Source: Pagrus major | Lineage: Eukaryota > Chordata > Actinopteri > Spariformes > Sparidae | DNA: 64,000 nt | Assembly (NCBI RefSeq): GCF_040436345.1 | Contig: NC_133215.1 | Coordinates: 18,235,306-18,299,305, forward strand | Direction of reading: 5' to 3' | Shown here: positions 44,150-64,000 of the stretch, piece by piece | Numbering within the stretch: the stretch's first letter is position 1 | How the letters are laid out: each line of letters opens with the position of its first letter | The notes under the pieces: generated by a model | What the model was told of the DNA's origin: nothing | The model's database searches: none | The model's input: only the letters and a program-made list of their open reading frames with translations | Made by a program: the position numbers and the translations under genes

Positions 44150-47053
44150 ATTAAAAATGCCACAGAGGATATGACACACTCATTTAAATAAAATTAAGGC
44201 TGATATATATTATGATACTGGTAGCTGCATAAATGTACATACAAGAAACACTAGAGGATAGCAGAAAGACCCTAAAGCCAAGGTGAGTGCTGACTTATAT
44301 CAGAGGCAAACCTTAGCACAAACAGACACAAACAACCTTGGTGCCTGCCACTGTTGCTTGCTAGCTTACAACTAATGTTCAGTAAGACATTCTGGCTGCA
44401 ATCAAACTTGCATGAGTGACTAGATTGAACAAAAAATGATCCTGGGATCAAACTAATGCGAATAAGACAAGGCGAAGAAGAAGTCAAGAAGAGATCACAT
44501 CAGCTTTGTACTCATTCAAGATAGTAATACCTTTGCTTTAATGGGACTGACAGCATGTAAAAGGCCATAATTCAATCACAAGAACTTAAAGCACGGAAAG
44601 AAACATTAAATGAACACCAATGACAAATGCACATTGCATTCTCTGTTTCTCATAAAACAAATTAAGAGTAGCATGGGGACCAAAACTCTTTTACATACAC
44701 TCTCCCATTTTGTAGCTATACATGATCTTGAGTAATGTTCCCGAGGTGCTCCCGAGTCTTTCGGTGTCTGTGGATGCAAGGCTGCACCGATAGGTCCATG
44801 CTAGTAGGCTGTTGAGGATGTGTGATAGGAAAAAAATGTTTAGGGTGAGCCTGGGCCTTTGGCATTGAGGGATGCAGGGTCCACATTCACCAACAATATC
44901 CATGGTTTGTCTTGACTAAATTGCTCGGACACCATTACCCCGAAAACATTCAAGGCTCGCTTTCCATGCTAATCAATCCTAACCCATTCTAAATATATAT
45001 ATATATATATATTTACTCAGACACCAAGCTGGGGTTTTGTGAACAGAAATGGCAGCCACATGTCTTTTTTGCAGTTTTTTTCTCTTGATAGCTCTTTTTT
45101 TTTTTTTTGCTTTGTCCTTGGCATTGGGTACCAGACAGTAAGACGTTAATGTTATTGTTACTGAAGAGTTTAACAATAAGCTCTCTAAAAACATAATCAT
45201 TAGCTTCCCCTGATCCCCCCCACCCCACCCCACATTGTCCTAGAATTGAACAATCACCATTTATACAAGTCAGTTCTGAAAATACAATGGCAAGTGAAAG
45301 TTTCCACCAATATTTCATTGTGAACAGAAAAAAATATATTTCACTCCCCATCTGATTTGTTCAGCTTATCAAATGCAATAACTGGTTTGTTTTATTTTTT
45401 AGCATCGTACCAACATTCACTGATTTCAATATTGTAGAAGTTTTACAAAGACATAAATATAGTAGGATACAATACAGTAAAAAATACAAAATAAAGTTGA
45501 TATAGTTTTCTTCTTAAATGATAATTTACCAGAGGCAAACCCAGAAATGGATCTTTGACACTAGGCAAAAAACACTAGAATTACCCCCTGAGGTCAAATG
45601 ATAAAAGAATAGCCATGTCTCAAACCAGAGCTTAGTCCCAGGTTACTCACTACTTTTATGTTATTCGTAAGTAGTGTACTATGTACACGACTATAGGCAA
45701 AATGTGGGTGTCCTGTGTGACACATAGTCAACGTGTACTATTCAAGTGCACTAGTTTGGGTGTTATTACTACACTAGCGAGACGTTAAGCTAAGGAGAAC
45801 TTGAAGGCACAATTATCTGAGGCAGAATATGCCACGAAAAACAAAACTCAACAGTTGTGGTATTGAGGGAATACGATTTTTAAAGGGAAAGAACAAAAGG
45901 GGAAATTAAAGTTTACAGTTTCAGGTATGGTTTAGGTCTAAGAACGACGAGGCAGTGAATCAAGTTAAGGCCAAATTACTTAAGATCGTCCAATCAGAAC
46001 GCTCAGACAGTAAAGATGATGTTAGACCTGACAAATCACACAGATTTGCAATACGATATCGGTTTCAATACCACAACCCTTTTCTATATTTTGTCATAGC
46101 CTGGCTCGCTACATAGATATTTCTTCTCAAGGTTAGGTCAATTATATTAAACAAGGCTTTTTTTGAGGTTGTTATCCACAATAATGTATAAATGTATGTT
46201 ACAAGAATATACATGGGCTTCAGTCTATAATATCTCAGTAAGGAGTACATCCAAGCATTCAGGGTGAGGACTTTGGCTTTGAAAAGTTAGTCTACATATG
46301 CACAAATATGAAACACACGTAGAAAATGCACCATAGAAAAAAAGGACATGGAAAATAAAACGAAAAAAAAAACAAAACAGAAATGAACTAAATGGCTCAC
46401 ACACTGATCTACTGTCACGTACGACCATTTGCTCACACAGAACCATTTCCTCACAAAAAAATATAAACACAAAACAAAAAAAGTTTTCAAGTTTCACCTT
46501 TTCGTACCCTTCACATTTTATCTGTGTTTGCAGACTTGTTCAGGGTTGAAATGGAACAAGAAATACAAAAAAGGAACAAAGACCGGGGTTTGGAGGGCTT
46601 CAAGGGGTAAAGTTCAAGTTTGTCATTCCCTTATGTGCAAGTCAATATAAAAATGCTACAACTCGTACAACTCTCTTGTCAACAAGACAGGTTCAGGGCA
46701 GGCCGAGTCCCCCTGTAGTTTGCTAAATAAAAAGGGGCTCGGAAATTGGCAGGACAGCTTGCTCAATAGGTGACGCAATGCACAGTCTCCACTCCCTGTA
46801 TTTATTTTTTTTTCTCCAGCTCTTCACCTCCCTCTGTCTATCCATCCATGTGAAGGAAGAGCAACTGTGGGAGTCTGCAACATTACATCAAGAGCCAAAA
46901 CAAGATCTTCATCCTTTGTCTCTTCTCTCTTATGGCAGAAGAGTCATCTCCCTCCTCTACTCTGAAACGCCATCCCTCACTCTTTCATTCCTATGATTTC
47001 GGCTTAGGTTGGCTATCCCATTCAGGGTTTTTTTCTATACCTCCATGTGTCTC
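44150..47053 (-). other. ptpn9: Probable ptpn9 3' UTR or intergenic DNA
   Basis: No supported exon in about 2.9 kb. It contains an (AT)n tract at 44994-45012, several A/T homopolymers and alternative minus-strand poly(A) signals. The part next to the ptpn9 stop is most likely 3' UTR. Confidence 0.4.
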
Positions 47054-50000
47054 TCACTCGCTGTCAGTCTCTAGGTCGGAGTCAGACCACTGCACTGGGC
47101 TCAATTTCCCGTTGCGCTGGGCATACTCGATGACTGCTGTGTAGCAGAAGTAGTACTGGTCCCAGGTCTGGATACTGAAAGCCCTCTGTGTACGCATCCG
47201 CCGCACCGTCTGACGGACATCTACTGTGCCGATGTCCTCCAGCCGGGACAGGCAGATGTCCAGTGTACAGAACGTGCCTGGTAAAGAAGCATAGATGCAG
47301 AAGTTACCCAAGAAAATCACATATTATGCACAGTTAAACAAAAACAGAGTAGACTGCACGGACACAACACCAGAAGAAAATGTAAAACTCTAGGACTAAG
47401 TATGACTTAATCGTTTTACGTTTTTTATTGTTAATAATTTTACCAATTTAATGTAAGAATGTTAAAACCACTTTGAATATTGTTCAAATACTCTGCGGCT
47501 CGGTATTAAACATTGATACTTTTGGGTGCTGACCGAATGTATCCAAGATTGTCATGTACTGAAAAGCTGGTCTCGAATGCTTACTCAGATTTCCACCCTT
47601 CTTTACTTTTGCTTTTATTAGAGAGATTGTGATTTAAAATCATTACTGAAAGTGGAAACAGACTACTTTCCCCCTCCTAGCATTTCCAAGTGGTATTATT
47701 GTTGGCGCTGCAGTCAAAGACAACTGGATCGTTTCTGTTTTCTTCAGAGTTGCAACTACCAAGAACACAGGACGAACTGTGAGTTTAATTTTTCAATTAG
47801 TATATAATGGAGACATGAAAGCAGAAATGGTGCCAGGCTGATTTCATGCCTGGTGGCAGACAAAACAGCACAGTGAAAGTGAGGTTTATAGGGAACCAAT
47901 CTAAACACAGATTGTTTCTTGACTTAATGCAAAAACATTGTCCATTGCCAGTTAAACTCATTTTCAACAGCATGTATACATCTTAGGCTACGTTTTTATA
48001 CAACTTTTGTTTAGGCAGCATTTAACATTTTGAAACTTTTTAACAAAAAAGAAAAAAAGGTTTTGCAGCAAAATGTTAACAAACAAGTGTATTGAATTGG
48101 TACAGAAACTCTGGGTATTGCACCAGCTAGTAGTGAAAAATTTAAAAAGATATCTAGGCGTGCTAAAGTTACACTTACAGGATTTTATGGATAAACAAAG
48201 AGGTATATATAAACAATTGCCATTAATGTATTGTTTAAGTTCATTTGAATGCATACTGATTCAAGTGTTTACCTGTGCGGCCAATACCGGCACTGCAATG
48301 CACAACCACAGGGGGGCCCCCTGGAGGCCCCGTCCAACTGGAGCCCAGGCTTTGGACTGCAGCCTCCCTCCTCTGAAGTACATGCTCACGGAAGTCCAGC
48401 ATAGCTGAAGCACTTTTGGGCACTCCAAAGTCTGGCCAGCTGACATAGAGGTAGTGGCACACCTCCCTTGTCTCTCCAGACTAAAAGGTCATAAAAGGTG
48501 CACAGAAGAATAAAGCAAGGTATTAGACTCTTTCATTTGAACTGGCATGTATGAGCATAATAGCCAGTAACTAGCCAAGTGTAACTGTCAGATTACATCA
48601 AATGGAAATATATTGAAGAGATTCCACAGACGAAATCATTCCCACAACAAAAGATATGCAGTCGGTGTGACTTACCTGTGTGTTGTAAAGTTCAAGATGA
48701 GAGAGTTTAAAGTCCTGAAACACCTGGATGTGTGTGTTCCTGACCAAGAAGTATCCATGCTGCTCAGTCCTGCCCTCCTCAAGAGGCCAGTACTGACCAC
48801 ACTTGACACGCCCGCGTTCTACCACCCTGTGACACACCGAATCACACAGTCTCATCAGCCTTATGACTACCACGTCTGTATACAAACAGCAGTATACATT
48901 TGTATACATACTCTAATCACACATCTGACTTAAAAAACCAAAGGCAAATGAGTCTCACCTGGTGGTCATGACAATGATAAGTACCATCTGTTCCCACACC
49001 ATGCGCCAGAAGTCACCAAACGTTTTTGGCAAAGGACCTGAGGGACACAAAAGGCTATGGTATCACCAAACTGTACATTGCATGGAGGGCTATATCAAGA
49101 TGATAAGAAGTGGGACCATAGTTTGTGTCAACAGCTGCTCACCCTGAGTTGCGATGTAAGCGTTGCCCCTCTTGTACCCATCCATGAAACTGGCATTAAT
49201 GTAATCTGATGTCTGCAAAAAAAAATAATAGCAGAACAGGGGTGAGACTCACTGCTCAGTGTTGGGATCTACCACCTCCTGTAGGAGGACACTGGACATT
49301 ACTATTAATAGAAGAGGGCCCACAAAGGCCAGTCACTTGCAGTAAATGGTTAAAATGTAAACTAGAGGCAGATAGAAATGTTAATAAATTATACATTATG
49401 AATCCACAGCAGATTAAGTCAGTCAATCTTCAATGTCTTCAGTTAACAAAATTAATTTAGTTGCCAATACCAACATTTATTCAACAGCCATTATTTTGTC
49501 TTAGGGACTTTTTATAAGCTTCTCTTATTTTCATAGTTCTGGCAATTATTAGGGTCTGTCACGATAACATTGTGCTCATTTTACAAAATAAGGCCCCTAC
49601 TGCCAAAAAACTGGACTTTCCTTTTAGCCGCATAAAATCCACTGTATATGATACTGTCAAGCATTCAACTTTCTAATCACACATATCAGATACAATAGAT
49701 AAAACAGGTAAAGACACCACAAAAATAGACCCAAATTTTAAATTTCCACATTTATGTCAGCAGCCAATCACTTGCTGATCATCTCATTGCCATCCAGTAA
49801 CCACTCTGAATGCATGCAATATATGACAACATTACATTTTCTACGAAGTAAAACAATACATTAATCTTATGAGAAGAATCTGCGGCCTAAACCGAATATT
49901 AATGATGTTGTCAGCAAACATTCATAAAATCACCTAACTTTGACACAACATCTGTGAATGACCTAAATCCAGAGAGAACTGAAGTTTTTTATGAATGAAT

Positions 50001-53000
50001 TATTACCTCATCCTCGTCGTCACAGAGCTGGCAGAGTCGCACTCGTGACTGATCCAGGCAGAGAACATCACTGTACCTGTTCTTTATCTGATTGGACAGT
50101 TTTCTGTAAAGGTGGAATTGAAACAATATGATGTATCCGTCACATAATTTTGCTTCACCTTGGTACAGAAAGATTGAAAATACAGGAAATGACAAGCAAG
50201 AGCCGATGTAAGAATATATATAAAAACACGATCCCTTACTTGGAGTAGTCAAAGGTGCCTGCTGGTGGCTCCTTGCGGATCTCCTCATACTCCTGATAGA
50301 TCCCCTTCTTCTTCTGTCTCTTTACGTGCTCCACCAGGCCATGCACTGTCATGCCTCCCTGCTCTGGCATGTGAACAGAGACCTCCATGTAGCGGTCCTC
50401 ATCGTCAGGACCCCACGATGAAGAAAGGGGTGGAGACTGGGAGGATGGCTGGTGAGGGGGGCGAGGCAAAGACTTTTGGGGCAACGGAGGCACCCCTTCC
50501 TCCTCTTCCTCACCATCCTCCTCGTACTCCTCCTTTACACCCTCATTCTGGGCGGAGTCTGATGCCGTGTCGTCCACCGCATCCTCGTCACCTTTATGGG
50601 AAAGCGGTGTGTCAGGGGGCGTGTCTGACTGGGGGGGAGCTTGGCGGCCACGACCGTTCATGTTAGCATTGGGGCTAGAGCCACTGACAGCCAGGCTGGT
50701 CCCGCTCACTGCTGAGCCGTTCCAGTGTTGGTGGTTCCCCTGCAGCCTGTTTGCAGCAGGGCTTTGCTGGTACTGTCCTGAGCCTTGAGTCCTGCCCTCC
50801 ACCACACCGCAGTGGTTGTGTGGGTTAGCATTGCTATCATCGTAGCAGTTAGAGTTAGCCACAGCTAGCTCAGGCCCTAACTGTGTGTTTATGTGGGTGT
50901 GGGACAGTGTAGCGTCTGCACTTGTGTTGCTGCACTCTAAGCTGTAGGAGCGCAGCAGGCTTCCCACACAGTCGTGTGTGTCATGTTCTTTTGTGTCACC
51001 CTGAACAGTGTTTGTGTGTATGTTAACACAGGACTGGATCCAAGCCACATGGCTATACTGGGATGTCCCACCCAGGTGTTCAGGGAGGGAATAGACCGGG
51101 ATGTGACTGGCAAGCTCATGGGCTTTCACTGTGCACACCTGGTGAATGGAGAAGAAAGAAAACACGATTCAAATGATGAATGACGACAAAACATCATACA
51201 CAATATAAAGTAACTTTAAATTAAACGTACATACCCTTTCTCTTAGCTTCTCACGCACAAATAGGCGGAGAACCGCAAAGGGGGCTCGAAACCAAAGAGG
51301 CGAAGACACAATGAAGACGCATTTTAGACGAGCTGGAAATGCCCCCTAGGAAACACAAACATCAAGCAGAGGAAAGAGTTTGTTTTTATTTCAGAGAGTC
51401 TGTTTTGACACCAAAAACTTGAAGGCAGACAGATCAGAGAATAACAAAACAGAGGATGTTCCTTATAATCACCTTCAGCAAATTGAGGATCTTGACACAG
51501 AGCTCATAGTCAAAATTGCCATAGCTGGAGTTGGTCATGTCGTAGATAAATATGAGTCCGTCTCTTTGAGTTTGTAAACTGGAGAGAAATGAACAAGTTT
51601 TTCAAATTAAAAGCAGAGAAGGAGGGTTAAAAGAAGCTCGCCATTAGAAATAAATCGTTTTTACATTTTAAATTATACCTGTGGGAAACTTAGAAACACG
51701 TTTAGTTTTCTTCTTTTCACATTCAGGTACTTGTAGGAAAATTAACAGAAAGAGACGCAACACAGCTATGTGGGGAACCCTACCCTGCTAATATGTATAA
51801 AAGCAACAGAAAAGTTATATGTATGAACAATTCCGGCATCACCTCTCTATGGCTTTGTCCAGCTGATAGATGATGGCCTGCAGCACAGCTTTGTGGGTGG
51901 TGACATCTGGCCGATGGAGACGAGCAGTGAAGAGTGCCAGAGCAGCGCCTTTTGCATCTCGGCCAGGCTGGTAGGAGCATTAACATTATTATATGCAAAT
52001 TCATTGTGCAATTTATTCTATGCAACCTTTTACTCCATCTCCATTCATAGACTAACATGCACATACACAAACACACAAAACTCCTTTGATGACCAGCATG
52101 TGCACCATTTTACTGTGTATCCTGGGGAGTAATTGTAAAATGATAAGCTGCAGTTACTTTGTGAAATGTAATTGCTTCGACACTCACCAGGACTGTAAAT
52201 TTGCCACTCAGCAGCTCAGAGCGTAGGGGCTCCTCGTCAGGGTTGATATTGATGATGCCCTCTTTGATTCTTGTGTTCTAATTTTGACACATGACAGAAG
52301 AGACAGGATAGAAAGGGGGAGTCATTTGCCTGCAACTAAAATGTCATGTAAACAAACAGCATCTAAACACCTTATTAACCTGAATTTAGATTATGCCTGG
52401 TGTTGGTCTTTATATCAAAAGACCTGTCAATCAAAATGGAGCAGGTTCCAATCATGTGATTTGAATGTGGGCTGCAGATGTCACTTGTGCCTTTAGCAAC
52501 ATTACTAAGATAAATGTTCCCTTAAAAATCTTAAAAGGAAGCGTTTGAGTGTTCATAATAACAACCATAAGTGGACAGCAAATAAGCCTGAAGAAATTAC
52601 TCTCAATTAAAGTCAGAGTTGCAATATTCAAAGGTCAGGTCAGAAAATTTGCAACTGGATATCTTCCCCAGATCCTTTAGCCCAAATTAAGCCCAATGAA
52701 ATCCTGTTGATAACAGATAAGGTTAATAGTGATCTCACTTTTGTCACCAATCAAAGCAATGCTGTACCTTGTATGCTTGGAAGAGTTCGATGGCTCTGGA
52801 GACATCAAACTTGCGGGCCATAAGAAACTTTACAGCTGTAGGTTGGGACACGAGCCCAGCACTGTGTGGCTGCTCCCTGCTACGCACCTCACAAAGGAAC
52901 TCCTCCACAGCCTGGACAAACATGAGAGAGGAGATGGAAGAAGAAAGGTGAGGTGTTGGTGTGCAAGGTGAGACTTTTGCAGATGCGTAATAATCAGATG

Positions 53001-55301
53001 AGGAGAACAGGTAAAAAATACACCAAAATCTTATAATATAGGGAATAGAGCAATAAGAAAGAAAGGCAGATGACATGATATGGCATGAGTCCGTCAATCA
53101 GGCCTTTCAGCTTTGTCATTCTTTTCCTGCCAAAGTCACAATAATGTGTGACACAGATGGCAGCAGCAGGCTGTGCCTCTGGAAGATGCCCTAGATGAGA
53201 GCACTTATCTGCCAGGAGACAACAGTCTGCCTGTTTTCACCCGAGTGAGCTGCATCTGTCCTCCAAATATGTAACCAGCACAAGGAGAGTCTATGACTGG
53301 GTATAATGGATAAACTCATCAGCTGTATACCAAACTTGAATCTACTCTCTCACAGAAGAGAGAAGAATGCTGATGTCAAGTGAAAAACTATGAATTGTTT
53401 GGCAGACGTGGTAAGTCACTCAGGCCCTGATACAGCTCGTCTCACAATCAATTCTGTTATTAGATGACTGGCTAGAATACAGAGACACCCATTAAATATA
53501 TTGCATTTGCTATGCAAAATAAAAAGCAAGTAAATAAAACTTTATGATACCCGCAGAGATGGTCTGTGTTGAAGGTAATGTAGTACGCCACCGCATTATA
53601 ACACCATGGGAAACCCTACATCTATGACATCATGTCAGGAACATAATAATGAGCCTACACATAAAATCTATATTCGGTCATTTATCCACAACATCTGGAT
53701 TTGTGACTACCGGACTGTGACAAAGTCTGAACTCTGTGCCAAGAATGTACTGATTGAAATGCAGTGAAGTGAAGTCGCAAGAAATACAAGCACACGTAAG
53801 AGAAACCTTAACAAAACGTTGTCCTTGCATTACAACTCAAGAAGCAAGGCATCAAATCAGATATAGATAATTACATCAAAGGGTATGACTGACTGCCCTT
53901 GACAGCCCTCAAGTTGGGATTAGAATATTTTATACTACTTTATATTTTAATACATAAAGTGATGTGTAATTTGAAGGTACTCTTACTACAAATGTTATTA
54001 CTGCACCACAAATGTTTTCCTAAATCAGTGGTGATGTTGCCAAAACATGTTTGTAAATGGCTAACAGTAAGATGGGATCATTTGGGGGGATATGGGGCAC
54101 TAACAAAGTCAGGTAGGGTCCCTTTATAAATCACATCATTTGGATAAGTTGTATTTCACCACCAGTAACTGAATATCAGCCCCCAGATGGTTTCTAGCCT
54201 TCGGTGGGGATACTCCAAGGCAAGGCAACAAGTCGCTGATTGCAGCAGCGAGTTAAAACTACAAACATTTTATACAGTAAAGGTTCTCAGGGAAGTTTAT
54301 CGTCTCACGTTACAGTGAAGTGATGTTAGCGACCAAGAAACAAATCGGAAAATCTGGGGAGCATTACAAGCGTGCCCTGTACCTTAGCTTACTGATCTGT
54401 TAACCTTGTGAATGCTAAATGAAGATATATATTTAAAAAAAAGTCATGTTAGCTCTACTATGAAGCTGTCATCGGAATAACAGCGTGACATCTGATGTTT
54501 GCTATGAATGTTAGGTCCACCCCTTTACTAGAAAGTGATGGCAACAACAATGCTAGGAACCGGAGGATCACTTCTGTGAATTCTCGACCGTAAATCTGAT
54601 AGGCAGGACACTGCTAGCTGGTTGGCTCAAAGCGAACACTCGCGTTGTACGATGAGAGTCATGATCATAGTCTGTCATGGTACATAATGACTATCATCAC
54701 TTAAAGCAATCAGGGTTTGGTCATTTTTAACCTTCACACTTGGCCCAATGTGATTTTTAACGTCTAGCGAGAGAGCTGTCGAGGAAATTCCCTGCAAGTC
54801 AACAATAGCTATTAGCATTAGCCAGCGGCTAGGTTACATGTGGCAGCTGGATGGCTAACGACAGCGTTAAAGACACTTAAAGCCACATGGATGGGGCAAA
54901 CCATTGTTAACGAAATATGTGCCAGTTAACGTTAGTGATATGAACATATCTATGTTGTCCATTTAGACCTGGGTTATGAAGGGAGCGTATATTCGGGATA
55001 CATAGCCGGCTAGGTGATCCCCTACTTCTACTAGCAAACGCCATCATGCTAACACACATGCTAACTGCTGTCAGTCACACCGGAGTCAGTAGACTCAGGA
55101 GGGTGCGAACGGGCCAGGGCTGTTTACTAGACCACATCGTTTCCAGGAACAACCACCGTGATAAAATATATGAAAAAAATCCCCGGGTAGAGGAGAGACT
55201 GAAGGTGACATGTGTACACACTGAACATGATGGGGAGATGAAGAAAAAATCCGTAAAGAGACCCTTACCAGCTGCTCCTGAGTTGTCAGGGCTTCCGCCA
55301 T
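47054..55301 (-). CDS. ptpn9: Protein tyrosine phosphatase non-receptor type 9 (PTP-MEG2) with CRAL-TRIO domain
   Basis: Thirteen coding exons, minus strand, all in phase: 55301-55269, 52911-52768, 52277-52188, 51967-51843, 51578-51473, 51345-51235, 51138-50240, 50103-50007, 49212-49143, 49037-48959, 48826-48676, 48480-48273, 47277-47054. Product 778 aa (human 593). N-terminal CRAL-TRIO lipid-binding domain at about 12-230 ([36 protein letters not shown]). A long acidic, Ser/Pro/Asn-rich linker follows, then a C-terminal phosphatase: KNRY motif, [14 protein letters not shown] loop D652, signature [10 protein letters not shown] with catalytic C697 and R703, Q-loop WDQYYFCY. All catalytic residues are present. 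PTPN9 sits on secretory vesicles through its Sec14-like domain, binds phosphoinositides and promotes vesicle fusion. The enlarged 899-nt exon carries the extra residues. Teleosts may have two copies; I cannot say which one this is. Confidence 0.95.
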
Positions 55302-56592
55302 CTTGAAGCCTCCGCAACGTCGCAGCGGGCGCGCCCACCAGCCGCTCGCTCACGCCCTACACCCCGAGACAGAGCGCGAGGCCCCGCCCATGTGCATTCA
55401 CTTCAGCCGGATCAAAGGCTGGACTTCTCAATGCGCTTCATACTGACAATTCACAAACTGACCACTGTAATGTTACCATTCATACTTACCAAATAATTTA
55501 TTCAGGAGGAGATTTTACAACTGGCAGCAATTAACTCGATGTATTTTTTACATTTCACTACAAACAGTTCAAAATCTGTATTATTTATGCTAAATAGTGA
55601 CTCTTCAAAAACTGTTTTTACACACATTTTTCAATATATGTTTACTCATACATTTTACCATCGACAGTTCGGATACTCTTTTATCTATTTATGTATTTCA
55701 GCCCATTTATTTATTTATCATGCGTCTTTATTTTCAATTCTTTGCCATAACAAAGATACAAAAAAAAAATGAATAAAAAATCAAATCAAATAAAGGCAAA
55801 CAAAGGATGAACAAATAATACCCAACCAAAAATAGATTTTTAAAAAAAGGGGGAGATAAATGAAGATAAATTATAAAAACAACAGGCCAGATAAAAAACA
55901 TTCAAATGGGAACACAGTCTCACAGTCTTAACAGCTTTTTTGTTCTTTGCTGAGGTTATTTTCGTTGTCATAGCAAATTTATACTTGTGAATTTAAAACA
56001 TTGCCCAAAATATAATGAAAAAAAAAACCAAAACAAACTTTTTCCAGTAGAAGTTCAAAGTTACGCAGAATATTATCCAAGATAAATCTACAGATATTAA
56101 TCACCACAGTTTACGGGTGTTTGTACATTTTTCATAGATAGTTTACATTAAAATATAATGAAACAATGAAACACAGAGAGCACCCAGACAATGTTCACCA
56201 CTCTTCTATTTAACTATGAACCATAAATCCAGAAACACTGTATTTTCCCCCAAACATTTCACTGAAGGACAGTCTTTTGGGAGTGCATAGGAACCTTTTA
56301 CTGTCGAGAATTTGTTCCGTCGAACTGTTTTTGTGGAGCACCGCGGCGACGCACCGGCGGACTTTTTGATTTCAGATGTGTCCGTCGCTGCTCAACGGAC
56401 AGAAAATGTTTACACTCAGCAACCAAAATGTTTAAATCAACGGCGACGCCTGTTTTCGCTCCTCCGCTTCCTGAGCTTTGACACACATTGTTAAACATTG
56501 TTTTTAAACTCGTGTCAAGAGTCAAACTGATGTCATGTTAATCAACGTCCACCTACTCACGAGTTTGTCAGAAACAGTCCAGCTTCTTCAGT
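55302..56592. promoter_or_regulatory. Divergent ptpn9/polq intergenic promoter region
   Basis: 1.29 kb between the start codons of ptpn9 (minus) and polq (plus). The ptpn9 side is GC-rich with a GC box (gccccgccca at 55381-55390). The polq side at 56315-56470 is CpG-rich, with tttcgctcc at 56455-56463 as a possible E2F-like site. The middle, 55500-56200, is AT-rich with no exon. The core promoters look separate rather than shared. Confidence 0.45.

Positions 56593-64000
<7,408 letters not shown>

Noticed and set aside
44697-44903. Possible small minus-strand gene between thsd4-like and ptpn9
   Set aside because: No splice support or recognisable family; better explained as ptpn9 3' UTR.
50265-50666. 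133-codon plus-strand frame antisense to ptpn9
   Set aside because: Shadow of the large ptpn9 coding exon on the opposite strand.

Overview
The window is vertebrate nuclear DNA, almost certainly from a percomorph teleost. The genes are intron-rich with GT-AG junctions, dinucleotide (CA/GT)n microsatellites are dense, and the intergenic and intronic DNA carries short interspersed elements of types common in ray-finned fish. There are no bacterial operons, CRISPR arrays, tRNAs or rRNAs that I can see. All gene models below were built by hand from splice sites, phase and family resemblance. No alignment could be run.

Layout. (1) 770-3857, + strand: the last exons of pax5, ending in the family's conserved C-terminus, with one extra in-frame 29-codon exon between the two expected ones. 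(2) 3858-17687: probable long pax5 3' UTR, then non-coding DNA with repeats and possible regulatory islands. (3) 17688-19055, - strand: a compact four-exon gene for a 162-residue hydrophobic protein with a signal peptide, which I do not recognise. (4) 21658-29187, - strand: complete melk (17 coding exons, 684 aa) with a cell-cycle-type promoter at about 29.6 kb. (5) 29650-35290: repeat-rich spacer with a 900-bp hAT-like element carrying a minisatellite. (6) 35298-43713, + strand: a short thsd4/ADAMTSL6-like gene (641 aa: signal peptide, spacer, six thrombospondin repeats, PLAC) without the usual N-terminal TSR and Cys-rich part. (7) 47054-55301, - strand: complete ptpn9-like gene (778 aa: CRAL-TRIO plus tyrosine phosphatase) with a much enlarged linker. 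(8) 56593-64000, + strand: the 5' portion of polq (19 exons, 1162 codons so far), covering the helicase-like domain and entering the central region; the gene runs off the window.

pax5 and melk are neighbours in human 9p13, which supports both assignments. THSD4 and PTPN9 lie on human 15q23-24, so that pair also looks like retained linkage. polq has no such human neighbour here. ptpn9 and polq are divergently transcribed from a 1.3-kb gap, and the thsd4-like and ptpn9 genes converge with candidate poly(A) signals about 40 bp apart. Functionally the genes are mixed: a B-cell/midbrain transcription factor, a mitotic kinase, a matrix microfibril protein, a vesicle-associated phosphatase and a DNA-end-joining polymerase-helicase. 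Only gene order ties them together.
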